Positions 8,719-17,802 are shown, numbered from the stretch's first letter. The stretch: DNA of 64,000 bases from Streptomyces sp. SAI-135 (GCF_029893805.1 NZ_JARXYP010000001.1:62001-126000); one strand, 5' to 3'. Numbers and translations: made by a program. The notes: generated from the sequence alone by a model not told the origin.

Positions 8719-8907
8719 CGCATCGCCCGCAAGGGCACCGAATCATCGAACCGGCTCGGCCGTCACCGCTGGGTGGTAGAGAGAACCGTGTCCTGGCTGG
8801 CCGGCTGCCGCCGCCTGCACCGCCGCTACGAGCGCAAGCCCGGGCACTTCCTGGCTTTCGTCGGCGTCGCAGCAGTCCTCATCAGCCATCGCCGGCTGAC
8901 ACGCTGA
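8719..8907 (+). pseudogene. IS5-family transposase, C-terminal fragment
   Basis: The plus strand reads RIARKGTESSNRLGRHRW, SWLAGCRRLHRRYERK and ends with LISHRRLTR and a TGA at 8905-8907. It closely matches the C-terminus of the transposase at 39632-40437, including the catalytic Glu region (VVERTVSWL). It joins the hxlR 5' remnant directly on its left. The N-terminal two thirds are absent. Confidence 0.8.
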
Positions 8908-8916
8908 GGTGCGAGG

Positions 8917-9273
8917 TCAGCCAACCGACGGAGTCAGAGGGTCCGGTCGGGAAAATGTCTCGGACAGCGGGAGCCCGTCCCTTGAGGCAATGATCTGACG
9001 CACCCGCAGTTCGGCTCTTGTCCGCGGGCGGTACTTGGGCTCCTTGCCACATCCGCAGGCCGATCGCCCCTCGTAGCGCAGCCCTTCCCCCAGCACCGCA
9101 GCCACCACAGACCACCCGCGGACATCACGCCTGGGCGGAGGGGCGAAGTCATGACCAGCGCAAATGAGGGGTCGAGCACAGTTTGGGCACAGATGCTCCC
9201 GCTGCGGATAGGCACGCCGCTTGAAGCTGACACGGCACGAGACGCACGCGTAGTGCAGCTTGTAGTAGGTCAT
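8917..9273 (-). CDS. Small zinc-ribbon protein of unknown function
   Basis: From ATG 9273 the product starts MTYYKLHYACVSCRVSFKR and continues LCPNCARPL, FAPPPRRDVRGWSVVAAV and SACGCGKEPKYRPRTRAELR. Two CxxC pairs near the N-terminus make a zinc ribbon, and a CGCGKEPKYRPRT segment follows. This protein is common in Streptomyces, sometimes annotated misleadingly as deoxyxylulose-5-phosphate synthase, although it lacks that enzyme's domains. Length and both ends look complete. A start five codons upstream (9288) is possible. Function unknown. Confidence 0.75.
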   Translation of the reverse strand: MTYYKLHYACVSCRVSFKRRAYPQREHLCPNCARPLICAGHDFAPPPRRDVRGWSVVAAVLGEGLRYEGRSACGCGKEPKYRPRTRAELRVRQIIASRDGLPLSETFSRPDPLTPSVG

Positions 9274-9369
9274 GGCGTAGAAGCACACCGGGCCACCGTA
9301 CCGAGCGGACCTTCAGGCAGACCACCCGTTTCTGGCGGCCAACGGTCCGCCATCAGAAACGGCGTCTTA

Positions 9370-10497
9370 GAGGTCGTTTTCTCCCGTTGTTTCATCCCGG
9401 AATCTGCCGTTTGGTGTGCCGTGTCGGATCGCGCCAGGAGATGGTGTTCTCGCTGGTGAGGCGGCGGGCCATGAGATCGGTCATGGCGAGGTGGATCATG
9501 GCTTCGGAACGGACGGTCAGGGTCTCGTAGTCGCGGGCGAGACGGCGGTGGAGCATGAGCCAGCCGTAGGTCCGCTCGACGCTCCAGCGCTTCGGGATCG
9601 GGGTGAAGCCCCTGGTCCCAGGTGCGCGCGCGGTGATTTCCATGTCGATGCCGAGGGCGGCGGCGTGCTCCACGAGGTGCTGGCGGTAGCCGCCGTCCAC
9701 CCACACTTTGCGGATGCCGGGGTGGTCGGCGGCGACCTGGTCCAGGAGCCAGGTCCCGGCGACGGAGTCCTGCACGCTCGCCGCGGTGACCAGCACGGCC
9801 AGCAGGAGACCGAGGGTGTCGGTGACGATGTTCCGCTTCCTGCCCACGATCTTTTTCCCGGCGTCGATGCCCTGGCTGGAGACATGAACGCTGGTGGAGG
9901 TCTTGACGCTCTGGGCGTCGATCACGCAGGCCGACGGCTCGCTGTTCCGTCCTTCCTTCTCCCGTAACAGTTGCCTGAGCAGGCCGTTGAGATGGGCGAA
10001 CACACCTTCCTGCTGCCACTTGGCGAAGTAGCCATAGACCGTGTTCCAGTGCGGGAAGTCGTGCGGGAGATAGCGCCACTGGATCCCGGTGCGGTCCACA
10101 TACAAGATCGCGTCCATGATGTCGCGCAGGTCGTGCTCGGGTGGCCGGCCGAAGTCCAGAGCCCGGCCGCGGCGCTCGAAGCGCCAGGCCGAGAGCACCG
10201 GCTCGATCAACTCCCAGCGGGCATCGGACAGATCACTCGGATACGGACGTCGCGACGGCATGCTTCCGGCGTATCGCCGCGGATCGGGGGGTTGCCAGGC
10301 GCGAAGCAACGGCGCCCGAAGCACACGGCCACGAAGACGGGGGCATCCTGGGATGAGACAGGAACGAGTCGCATCCCGCCCCGCCCGTCACCCCGCAGGG
10401 CCCACAGGACCCGACCACACCCACAGCCCCTTCCGCACCGCCACCCCGCACCCCGAGAATCGCCCCATACCTGTTCGAGGCAGATGAAAACGACCTC
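9370..10497. mobile_element. Intact IS5-family element (copy 2 of 3)
   Basis: Terminal repeats GAGGTCGTTTTC (9370-9381) and GAAAACGACCTC (10486-10497) bound 1128 bp. A TTA flanks both sides (9367-9369 and 10498-10500), consistent with the 3-bp TNA duplication of this IS5 subgroup. The right TTA also abuts another IS end that starts at 10501. Partial copies of the same element are at 2-447 and 63742-64000. Confidence 0.85.
9392..10261 (-). CDS. IS5-family transposase
   Basis: The native start is ATG 10261 (MPSRRPYPSDLSDARWEL), giving about 289 residues. The N-terminal domain (DUF4096-like, YPSDLSDARWELIEPVL) is followed by the DDE core: Asp in CVIDAQSVKTS, Asp in VWVDGGYRQHL, and Glu in WSVERTYGWLMLHRRL. 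The frame is complete and ends just inside the left IS end, so it can serve as the reference for the two broken copies in the window. Confidence 0.9.
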   Translation of the reverse strand: MPSRRPYPSDLSDARWELIEPVLSAWRFERRGRALDFGRPPEHDLRDIMDAILYVDRTGIQWRYLPHDFPHWNTVYGYFAKWQQEGVFAHLNGLLRQLLREKEGRNSEPSACVIDAQSVKTSTSVHVSSQGIDAGKKIVGRKRNIVTDTLGLLLAVLVTAASVQDSVAGTWLLDQVAADHPGIRKVWVDGGYRQHLVEHAAALGIDMEITARAPGTRGFTPIPKRWSVERTYGWLMLHRRLARDYETLTVRSEAMIHLAMTDLMARRLTSENTISWRDPTRHTKRQIPG

Positions 10498-10500
10498 TTA

Positions 10501-10755
10501 GAGGGCGTTTATGCAGGTAAATCCCTATATGCGGCTCTCGCCACTGCCCTGCTCTGAGGGTCTTCATCCCATAGGCGGTGAATGGCGCTCCCCAGGCGAA
10601 TGCGCGACCATCCATCTCGTTCGCTTCTGTACCCGGAAGTCCGTCTGGTTTGAAGTTGCCGCGGAATCGCCCATTGAACAGCGGACCAAACCCTCCGCAT
10701 CGCCCGTGCTCACGCTACGCCATGAGCAAGCGCAAGCCGTACCTCCGCGGGGTTG
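10501..10755 (+). mobile_element. 5' end of an IS5-type element (remnant)
   Basis: GAGGGCGTTTATGCAGGT at 10501-10518 is the inverted counterpart of 30505-30522. About 210 bases further in, both loci have a transposase start with nearly the same codons (MSKRKPY here, MSERKPY at 30296). Here the coding part is lost about 12 codons after the start. The left end abuts the TTA at the right end of the IS5 element 9370-10497. Confidence 0.65.
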
Positions 10756-10793
10756 CCGCAGGGATGACAGGGCAGCCCTTGCATCGCCTCGGA

Positions 10794-11215
10794 CTATTCA
10801 CCCGCGACATCCGCGTCCCAGGCATGGACGCACACATCGCCCCACCGGATGAGGGTGAGGGAGTCGCCGGTCATCTCGCCGAGCGACGAGTGGCGTGCCG
10901 TGCGTTCCAGCACTCCCGGTGCGTCGACTGCCCCCTGCGCTTTCGATGCCCACAGGCGGCATGTGTCTGCCGCCTCGTCGTCCGAGCCCGCGGCCGCGGG
11001 CTCGTCCACGGACATGTCGGGATGGAGTGTACGGACCAAGGCGATGTGGCCTCCAGCGACGTGTTGGACCAGATCGCGGACGTTCCATTGAGTGCCGGGA
11101 GTGGGCAGTTCCCAGTCCTCGTCCGGAATTGGCTGAGGAATTCGGCGAAGTAGCCGTTGACGATCCGCAGTGCGTGCCGGTTGTCCAGGGGCCTGGTGCG
11201 TATTGCTGCACTGTA
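10794..11215 (-). pseudogene. Mycothiol-dependent maleylpyruvate isomerase-like protein, broken
   Basis: The N-terminal part (ALRIVNGYFAEFLSQ) and the following IPDEDWELPTPGTQWNVRDL, VQHVAGGHIALVRTL and GWGDVCVHAWD-like segments fit the actinobacterial mycothiol-dependent / DinB-like fold with its metal-binding His region. A one-base shift separates the first helix from the rest. The C-terminus is cut at 10794, beside the IS remnant. In the family the enzyme uses mycothiol as a thiol cofactor. Presence of this remnant supports an actinobacterial host. It is not functional as written. Confidence 0.65.
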
Positions 11216-11379
11216 GTGGGTCCAGGCGGATCCGCGCGGTACGGCCTCCGTCCGTGCCGGGGTCGTGTGACAGGTGTGGCACAGCTCAGCCACATGATCG
11301 TCAATGGCTGCTCACTGCACGCAAGTTGCTGCGTAGCATCGTGGCCGACACGTGGTGAACAGGTGATCTCAGGAGGCTT

Positions 11380-12213
11380 GTGGTGCGGAACGGGGGGCCG
11401 GTGCGCCTTGGCTGTGCGGTCGCGGTGTGCGGATTACTGCTGGTCGGCTGTACCTCAGGTGGAGCTGAAGCGTCCGGACCGACTGCCACGCAGAAGGCCG
11501 GTGTCACAAGCACCGCCGCCCCGTCGCCGACCGCCGTCGTCGACATCGACCCGGGCAGACTCCCGACATCCACGGCTCAGGCTGCTGCTCTGGTGCGAGA
11601 GGTCCTCGCGAAACCTTCCGAGTTCGGCCCGGACACTGTCCGCCGGGCTCCGTACGAAAGCGACCCGCGGCGCTGGCCGGTCCTCGGGGACGACTGTGTC
11701 TGGCATCAGCAGGCGCTCCCGAAGGACGTCCTCGCTACCCTGACCCGTTCCTACGAGATACCGGCGAGCGGGGCCAAGGGCCCGCTGCGGCTCAGCGCCG
11801 TCGTCACGGTGCACCACACCCCCGAGCAGGCCGACTGGGAGAACGCCGAGGTCCTGGAAGAGATGATGCGCTGCCCCGAGCAGCGGCTGCGCTCCGACGA
11901 GATGGTCACGTCGCTGAACGACGTCCCGAACTCTTTCGGTGACTCCGGGAACGAGTACGCCGATGACACTCTTACCGAGCTCGGCTCCTACACGGGCGAC
12001 GAAGTCGGTGGCCCGTACCCGTACATCTGGGAGCAGACCCGCATCGGCCAGTTCACCCTCGCGGTCTCCGCCAAGGGTGCCAAGGGTTGGTCTCGGGCGG
12101 ACCTGTTCGACCGGCTGCGGGATCCGCACGTCGGCATGCGCGCCCGCCTCAGAGCCACGATCGAACGCAACACGCCGCAGCCGAGCGGCAGTAAGCAGGT
12201 CGAGGGCCGATGA
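11380..12213 (+). CDS. Secreted lipoprotein, first gene of the kinase operon
   Basis: The gene starts at GTG 11380 behind AGGAGG at 11371-11376. Residues 9-25 form a signal peptide ending in the lipobox LLVGC, so the protein is lipid-anchored outside the membrane. A Ser/Thr/Pro linker (residues 28-50) leads to a roughly 220-residue extracellular domain with conserved-looking Trp and Cys residues (RRWPVLGDDCVWHQQALP, MMRCPEQRL). I do not recognise the domain. Its stop overlaps the start of the first kinase gene (ATGA-type overlap at 12210-12213), implying translational coupling and a role as accessory sensor or partner for the two kinases. That role is inference. Confidence 0.85.
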   Translation: MVRNGGPVRLGCAVAVCGLLLVGCTSGGAEASGPTATQKAGVTSTAAPSPTAVVDIDPGRLPTSTAQAAALVREVLAKPSEFGPDTVRRAPYESDPRRWPVLGDDCVWHQQALPKDVLATLTRSYEIPASGAKGPLRLSAVVTVHHTPEQADWENAEVLEEMMRCPEQRLRSDEMVTSLNDVPNSFGDSGNEYADDTLTELGSYTGDEVGGPYPYIWEQTRIGQFTLAVSAKGAKGWSRADLFDRLRDPHVGMRARLRATIERNTPQPSGSKQVEGR

Positions 12214-14351
12214 CCGAGAAACTCACCCCGTCCGACCCGGGCCGCATCGGCGGCCACCGGCTGCTCGCCCGGCTCGGCGCCGGCGGCATGGGCGTCGTCT
12301 ACCTGGGGCGCGCTGAGTCGGGGGAGCTGGCCGCCGTCAAGGTGATCCTGCCCGAGTACGCCGACCAGGCCGAGTTCCGCGCGCGCTTCCGCCGTGAGGT
12401 CGCCGCCGCACGGCGCGTGGACAGCCCGTGGGCCGTGCCGGTCACCGGCGCCGACCCGGACGCACCCGCGCCCTGGCTAGCCACCGCCTTCGTCCCCGGC
12501 CCCTCGCTCGCCGAGGCCGTCGCCGCCTGCGGTCCGCTGCCGCCGCACGGTGTGCGCATCCTAGGCCGGATGCTGGCCCGCGCCCTGACCGCCGTACATG
12601 ACGCGGGACTTGTGCACCGCGACGTCAAGCCGGGCAATGTGCTGCTCGCCGTCGACGGCCCCCGCCTCATCGACTTCGGTATCGCCCGTGCTACCGAGGA
12701 GACGGCGCTGACCTCGGCCGACATGGTTGTCGGCACACCCGGATTCCTCGCCCCGGAGCAGGCCCAGGCGCAGCCCACCTCGCCCGCCAGTGATGTTTTC
12801 GCCCTCGGCTGTCTCCTCTCCTACGCCGCCACCGGCCGCCTGCCCTTCGGCACCGGTGCCGTGGACGCCCTCCTGTACCGCACGGTGCACGACGAGCCCG
12901 ACCTTGAGGGTGTCCCCGACGACACGCGCGCCTTGTTGGAGCGCTGCCTGGCCAAGGACCCGGCCGCCCGGCCCACCGCCCGCGAGGTGGACGAGACGCT
13001 GGTCGAGGACACACCACAGGACACCGTCGACTGGCTGCCCGACGCCGTCGTACGGCTCATCGCGGACCGCTCCGCCGCGATGCTCGCCCTGCCGGACATC
13101 GAGGCGACGGCCCTCGACACGAGGGCGGACGAACAGCCGGTGGAGGTTCCCGCCGACGCGCCCCCTTTCACCAGTCGCCGCCGTTTCCTCATACTCGGCG
13201 GCGGCGCGGCCCTGCTCGCGGCCGGCGGCTGTGCCGCCCTCTGGGCCGCACAGCGCGACGATGACGCCGCCCGAAGTGCCTCGTCCGGCGCCCGCCGCTG
13301 GATCCTCGGCGTTCAGGCCGACCTGACGGGCCCGCAGAAAGTCATCGGTGAGGCCCAGGAACGCGGCGTCCGGCTCGCCGTCGAACAGTTCAACTCCCGC
13401 AAGGACAAGCCCTTCACGCTCGCCCTCAAGACGGTCGATGACCGGGGCGATGCGACCCGCGCCGGCAAGGTGGCCCGTACCCTCGCCGCCGATCGCGACC
13501 TGCTCGCCGTCATTGGCTCGACCGGTGACAAGACCACCGGGGCGAGCCTCGACAGCTACGACGCACAGCTTGTCCCTCAGATCACGGTGTCCTCCGCGCA
13601 GTCCGAGTACGGCACCGCGAAGCCCGGTCACTTCCTCCAGGCCGTCCCCGATTACATAAACCTGCCCGGCACGGCGGCCTCCTCCCTGTACACACAGGGC
13701 GCCCGGCGCGTGGGCGTGCTGATCGACCGCGCCGGCGGCATCCCAGCCTGGCAGCTCGGCCATACGATGTTCCAGTACCTCGGTTTCCTCAAGATCGCCA
13801 CTGAGCCGCGCGTCGTACCGCGGCTGGCCGAGACCCTCGCCCCGGTGGTCGCTGAGATGGCCGCGCTCCAGCCGGACGCTTTCGTCTACATGGGCACCCC
13901 CGCCCGCGCCGCGGCCGTCGCACGCGCCCTCGCGCAGACGGACTTCAACGGCCTGCGCGTGCTCGGCTACCCGGCTGCCGACGCGCAGTTCCTGACCGGC
14001 GCGGGCAGTGCCGCCGACGGCTGGCAGATCTTCGCCCCGTACATCGACCCGTCGGCCGCCCCCGTCCGAGCCTTCGCCACCGCCTACCGGAAGCGCTACG
14101 GTTCCGCACCCCCCTACTGGGCGGCGGAGGCGTACGACGTGGCCCGTATGGTCATCACCCGCCTCACCGAGGCAGGCGGCCGGCCCTCCGGGAACAGGCT
14201 GTACGACCTGCTGCAGAAGGGCACGTACAAGGGACTGGTCCGGACGTACGCGTTCGACAAGGAGGACCGGTGGTTGCTCAAGAGCCCTGACGTCTTCCGC
14301 TACGAAGTGAAGGACGGCCGGTACTCCTACGCGGGCAAGGTCGGCATCTGA
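12210..14351 (+). CDS. Membrane Ser/Thr protein kinase fused to a type-1 periplasmic-binding domain (kinase A)
   Basis: A 713-residue protein in three parts. Residues 15-265 form a Hanks-type kinase: Gly loop GAGGMG at 23-28, catalytic Lys44, HRDVKPGN with Asp138, DFG at 155-157 and APE near 181. At 321-348 an Arg-Arg-Arg-Phe-Leu segment precedes one hydrophobic helix. Residues 365-713 resemble the extracellular solute-binding domain of branched-chain amino acid ABC transporters (LGVQADLTGPQK, DDRGDATRAGKVAR, YWAAEAYDVARM). The kinase should be cytosolic and the binding domain outside, so a ligand could control phosphorylation directly. There are no PASTA repeats. The ATG overlaps the lipoprotein stop, and the TGA overlaps the start of the paralogue. 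Confidence 0.93.
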   Translation: MTEKLTPSDPGRIGGHRLLARLGAGGMGVVYLGRAESGELAAVKVILPEYADQAEFRARFRREVAAARRVDSPWAVPVTGADPDAPAPWLATAFVPGPSLAEAVAACGPLPPHGVRILGRMLARALTAVHDAGLVHRDVKPGNVLLAVDGPRLIDFGIARATEETALTSADMVVGTPGFLAPEQAQAQPTSPASDVFALGCLLSYAATGRLPFGTGAVDALLYRTVHDEPDLEGVPDDTRALLERCLAKDPAARPTAREVDETLVEDTPQDTVDWLPDAVVRLIADRSAAMLALPDIEATALDTRADEQPVEVPADAPPFTSRRRFLILGGGAALLAAGGCAALWAAQRDDDAARSASSGARRWILGVQADLTGPQKVIGEAQERGVRLAVEQFNSRKDKPFTLALKTVDDRGDATRAGKVARTLAADRDLLAVIGSTGDKTTGASLDSYDAQLVPQITVSSAQSEYGTAKPGHFLQAVPDYINLPGTAASSLYTQGARRVGVLIDRAGGIPAWQLGHTMFQYLGFLKIATEPRVVPRLAETLAPVVAEMAALQPDAFVYMGTPARAAAVARALAQTDFNGLRVLGYPAADAQFLTGAGSAADGWQIFAPYIDPSAAPVRAFATAYRKRYGSAPPYWAAEAYDVARMVITRLTEAGGRPSGNRLYDLLQKGTYKGLVRTYAFDKEDRWLLKSPDVFRYEVKDGRYSYAGKVGI

Positions 14352-16534
14352 TGCAGCCCCTAACTGCCGCCGACCCCGAGGACATCAGTGGGCATCGACT
14401 GCTTGCCCGGCTCGGCGCGGGCGGCATGGGCGTCGTCTACCTCGCCCGCACGACAGGCGGGGCGCTCGTCGCGCTCAAAACGATCCGCGCCGAACACGCC
14501 GCGGACCCGGCCTTCCGCACCCGGTTCCGGCGCGAGGTGACGGCGGTCCGCGGCCTGACCGGGCGCTGGCTGGTGCCGGTCGTGGCCGCCGACACGGAGG
14601 CCCAGGAGCCCTGGCTGGCCACGGAGTTCGTCCCCGGACCCTCGCTGGTGGAGGCGGTCGACGGCTTCGGCGCGCTGCCCGTCGCCGCCGTACGGACCCT
14701 GGGATCCCGGCTGGCCGATGCGCTCACCGCTGTCCACGCGGCGGGAGTGGTGCACCGCGATGTGAAACCGGGCAACGTCCTGCTCGCCCTGGACGGCCCC
14801 CGGCTCATCGACTTCGGCATCGCGTATGCCGCGGGCGCCACCGAGCTCACCGCACCGGACGCCGTCGTCGGCACGCCCGGATTCCTCGCGCCGGAACAGG
14901 CACAGGCCCGCGCCGGGGAGGTCGGCCCGCCCAGCGACGTCTTCTCACTGGGCTGCGTCCTGGCCTACGCGGCCTCGGGCCGGCGCCCGTTCGGCACCGG
15001 AAACGCAGCGGGCGTCCTCTTCCGTACTGTGCACGAGGAGCCGGACCTGGCGGACGTCCCCAGCGAGCTCCAGGCTCTGACCGGTGCCTGCCTGGCCAAG
15101 GACCCGACCAGGCGGCCGACTGCCCAGGAGGCCGCCGCCATGCTCCGGGACCCACGCATCCCCCTCGCGCGGGAGATCTCCGAGAACCAACAAGGGCACT
15201 GGCTGCCGCCCGCACTCCTCCGCGTGGTCGCCGAACGCTCCGCACGAGCACTGGACGTGCCCACCCCACAACGCCCCACACGGCAACCGACGGACGAGGC
15301 CCGGGCCACCGACCCGACCCCATCGCACCCGAAGGACCCCCGCCCTGCGACCCGACGGCGCGTGCTGCTGATGGGGAGCGCGGCAGCAGCCTCCTTGGCC
15401 GCCGTCGGCGGAGGGGCCACCGCCTATCTGGCGGCCGGGAAAGCGGTCACAGGCGGCGCCCTTCCCGTGCACACCCTCGGCTTCCAGGCCGACCTCAGCG
15501 GCACGAACAAGGCGGACGGCCTCGCTCAGGAGCGCGGGGCGCGGCTCGCCGTGGAGCACCACAACGCCCGCGCCGGCATCACCTTCCGCCTCGCCCTCGA
15601 CACCGCCGACGATCGGGGCGACGCGACGAGGGCCAAACAGGCGGCCCAGCGCCTGACCGAGGCCGGGGTAAGCGCGGTCCTCGGACCCAACACGGCCACC
15701 GCGGCGCTCGCCGCCGGCCCGCTCTACCAGGCCGCCGACACAGGCATGGTGCTCATTTCCGTGGACGACGCGAGACTCGACGATGCCAGACTGCGTACCC
15801 TGTGCATCACCCGCGCCCCGGAGGACTACCTGGCGCTCCCGCTGATCTCGTACCTGACCGACGTACGACCGGTCGACCGCACCGCCGTCATAGACGACCG
15901 GGCAGCGGGCCCGACGGGCTCGGACCTCACCAACTTCGTCGCACAGAACCCACCCCAGCAGGGCACGAGCAGCGTCCACTCCGTGGCCGCCGAGAGCGAC
16001 GACTTCGGCCCCGCCGTCCGCGCCGCCCTCGCCGCCAGGGCGCAGGCTGTCGTCTTCAGCGGCACATCCCCTGAACGCGCCGCCCGCTGCGCCCGTGCCC
16101 TCACCGAGGCGGGCTTCTCCGGCCCGCGCCTCGGCACCTGGCACATCATGCATCCGGCCTTCCTCCAACAGGCCGGAACGGCAGGCCACAACTGGCTGTT
16201 CGGCACCCCCTTCACCGACCCCGGCAGCGTGTCCCGCGACTTCCGGGCCGCCTACCGCGCGAAGTACGGCACCACACCTGGCCGCTGGTCCCCGGAGGCG
16301 TACGACGCGGTAGGACTGGTCGCCCGCGCCCTCAAGTCGCTGGGCGGCTCGGCTGACATCCGGCCACGATCCGTAACGCCGCGACTCTTCGGCGTCACCT
16401 ACAAGGGACTCGCCAAGACCTTCCACGTCAGTACCGACGGCATCGACCCCCAGAAGTCGGGGGCTTTGTACTTTCTGTTCCAGGCGAAGGGGAATGCCTT
16501 CCACTTCCTGGGACGCTACGACCAGGTCAAGTGA
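14351..16534 (+). CDS. Membrane Ser/Thr protein kinase fused to a type-1 periplasmic-binding domain (kinase B)
   Basis: Paralogue of the preceding gene, 727 residues. Kinase motifs: GAGGMG at 23-28, catalytic Lys43, HRDVKPGN with Asp137, DFG at 154-156, GTPGFLAPEQ. A 60-residue Pro/Thr-rich linker leads to an Arg-rich stop and hydrophobic helix around 338-362. The extracellular part repeats the binding-protein landmarks (LGFQADLSGTNK, DDRGDATRAKQA, RWSPEAYDAVGLVAR) but has diverged much more than the kinase part, so the two paralogues may sense different ligands. It starts at ATG 14351, overlapping the stop of kinase A. A hairpin at 16540-16579 follows. Confidence 0.93.
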   Translation: MQPLTAADPEDISGHRLLARLGAGGMGVVYLARTTGGALVALKTIRAEHAADPAFRTRFRREVTAVRGLTGRWLVPVVAADTEAQEPWLATEFVPGPSLVEAVDGFGALPVAAVRTLGSRLADALTAVHAAGVVHRDVKPGNVLLALDGPRLIDFGIAYAAGATELTAPDAVVGTPGFLAPEQAQARAGEVGPPSDVFSLGCVLAYAASGRRPFGTGNAAGVLFRTVHEEPDLADVPSELQALTGACLAKDPTRRPTAQEAAAMLRDPRIPLAREISENQQGHWLPPALLRVVAERSARALDVPTPQRPTRQPTDEARATDPTPSHPKDPRPATRRRVLLMGSAAAASLAAVGGGATAYLAAGKAVTGGALPVHTLGFQADLSGTNKADGLAQERGARLAVEHHNARAGITFRLALDTADDRGDATRAKQAAQRLTEAGVSAVLGPNTATAALAAGPLYQAADTGMVLISVDDARLDDARLRTLCITRAPEDYLALPLISYLTDVRPVDRTAVIDDRAAGPTGSDLTNFVAQNPPQQGTSSVHSVAAESDDFGPAVRAALAARAQAVVFSGTSPERAARCARALTEAGFSGPRLGTWHIMHPAFLQQAGTAGHNWLFGTPFTDPGSVSRDFRAAYRAKYGTTPGRWSPEAYDAVGLVARALKSLGGSADIRPRSVTPRLFGVTYKGLAKTFHVSTDGIDPQKSGALYFLFQAKGNAFHFLGRYDQVK

Positions 16535-16539
16535 ACTTA

Positions 16540-16579
16540 AAGGAGGCCCTGAGCAAGGCCGTTGCTGCGGCGCCTCCTT
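16540..16579 (+). terminator. Hairpin after the kinase operon
   Basis: AAGGAGGC (16540-16547) pairs with GCCTCCTT (16572-16579) across a 24-base loop that can form an inner stem. It sits six bases beyond the stop of kinase B. No U-tract follows, which is normal in streptomycetes. Confidence 0.4.
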
Positions 16580-16659
16580 AACAAACCTGATTCCACATAA
16601 TGAGGAAGTCGGCGAACGCGACGCGGCGCTCATGCTCGTAGAACGCAATCGTTTCCAAC

Positions 16660-16911
16660 ATGGCCGCGCCCTACAGGCCCGCGTTCATGCCCGCGTTCAG
16701 GCTCGCGCTCGGGCTGTACTGGCTCGCTGGGGCCGGACGCCGCTACGTGGTCATTCTCTGCTGCGTCCGGGGCCGACTGCCCTGGCGCCTGGGCACCTTC
16801 CTCAACTGGGCCTATGAGGCAGGACTCCTGCGGGTCTCCGGCGTGGTCTACCAGTGCCGCCACCGGGAACTCCAGGACTGGCTCACCACACACCCCCCGA
16901 GCACCATGACT
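16660..16911 (+). pseudogene. STAND-type NTPase C-terminal remnant
   Basis: Residues such as RLPWRLGTFLNWAYEAGLLR and VSGVVYQCRHRELQDWL fit the helical end of streptomycete STAND (NACHT/NB-ARC-like) proteins, where an Arg-Leu-Pro-Trp-Arg segment is followed by a 'GvlRqvGgvYQFRH..LQ' motif. No NTPase domain, start or stable upstream frame is present, so only this C-terminal piece survives. Intact relatives can be signalling or anti-phage ATPases; nothing can be concluded about function from the fragment. Confidence 0.45.
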
Positions 16912-16994
16912 ACCCGCGCATCCTCGCCGCCTTCAACGAGTCGACCGACCCCCTTCGGGCCAAGGACGCCTGCCAGGCCCGTCAGAAACCTTGA

Positions 16995-17151
16995 AGTGAA
17001 GGAAGAGGGTCCCTTCGGAACCGATCAGCGATTCTTCGTCATGGAAGCGCACGTCCGTCGCCTGGTCGGGCAGGCTCACGCCGTAGTGCGCAAGCACGGT
17101 TGCCAGCGAACCATCGCCATAAACCACGTCGTCCGGCTTACTCAGGCAGGT
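16995..17151 (-). pseudogene. Secreted/lipoprotein fragment
   Basis: The minus-strand frame reads DVVYGDGSLATVLAHYGVSL, then PDQATDVRFHDEESLIGS and GTLFLHFKVSD. The pattern (a 'vPdgAtdvrY' turn followed by beta strands) resembles exported streptomycete lipoproteins after their lipobox. The signal sequence and the C-terminal half are missing. It lies directly downstream of the conserved hypothetical gene at 17155-17802. Confidence 0.35.
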
Positions 17152-17154
17152 CCC

Positions 17155-17802
17155 TCACCCGCGTCCGCCAGCGGGGTGCGGCGTGTGCCGTGGCCACTGC
17201 GCGCCCACCTGTTCCACCACAGCGGCCCGGAACGCTTCCAAAAGGACGTATCCGGGATACGTCCCAAACGCTCCGTACTTCCAGCGGTAGTAGCACGACC
17301 AGTAGCTCACCACGCGCCGCTCCGTGCGGGCGAAGAAGGCCGGATTCCGAGCGATGAACTCCCCGTAGAGGCGGCGCTGGGCCGAGCCCGGGACGGCGAG
17401 TCCTGGAAGACCCCGGCCGATCGCCTCGACGATCTCCAGCACGTATTCGCCGGCCAACTGCACCACGAACGGCACCACCCACGGCTCGCCCGACGCCACA
17501 ATCCGCTCAAGGTGCCGCTGGCGGACCCGGCCATCACTGTGCCGGGAGTACAAGCAGTGCAAAATCATCTTCTGAGTTCCGGTCAGGGGCGGCCGCTGCG
17601 AGTCGGCGCTCGGCTCCTCGTTGTAGATGCGCGACGGGATGGCGACGGTCTCGCCCTGCACCTTGACCTCGAAGGGCATCGTCGGCGCGAGCCTGGCCTC
17701 CGGCATGACCGCCAGGACGCTCTGCATGTCACCGGCAAGACGGGTCGGAAACGCTGCCACCAGGGCATAGGTGACGTTCGACGGATCCCGAGGCAGCTGC
17801 AC
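17155..17802 (-). CDS. Conserved hypothetical protein of streptomycetes
   Basis: The 215-residue product has a dense set of features I recall from a conserved streptomycete family: NVTYALVAAFPTRLAGD, VMPEARLAPTMPFEVKVQGE, VAIPSRIYNEEP, ILHCLYSRHSDGRVRQRHL, and a Trp/Tyr-rich VVSYWSCYYRWKYGAFGTYP. It has no signal peptide or membrane segment and appears cytosolic. No catalytic motif can be named. Both ends look intact. The conservation across strains (from memory) suggests a real function despite the poor neighbourhood. A 248-bp gap to the next gene holds nothing I recognise. Confidence 0.75.
   Translation of the reverse strand: MQLPRDPSNVTYALVAAFPTRLAGDMQSVLAVMPEARLAPTMPFEVKVQGETVAIPSRIYNEEPSADSQRPPLTGTQKMILHCLYSRHSDGRVRQRHLERIVASGEPWVVPFVVQLAGEYVLEIVEAIGRGLPGLAVPGSAQRRLYGEFIARNPAFFARTERRVVSYWSCYYRWKYGAFGTYPGYVLLEAFRAAVVEQVGAQWPRHTPHPAGGRG

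Noticed and set aside
12561..13763. Minus-strand open frame of 400 codons opposite kinase A
   Set aside because: Antisense shadow; low-complexity Gly/Arg composition and no recognisable domain.
14945..16648. Minus-strand open frame of 567 codons opposite kinase B
   Set aside because: Antisense shadow of the kinase gene; the plus strand holds all kinase and binding-domain motifs.
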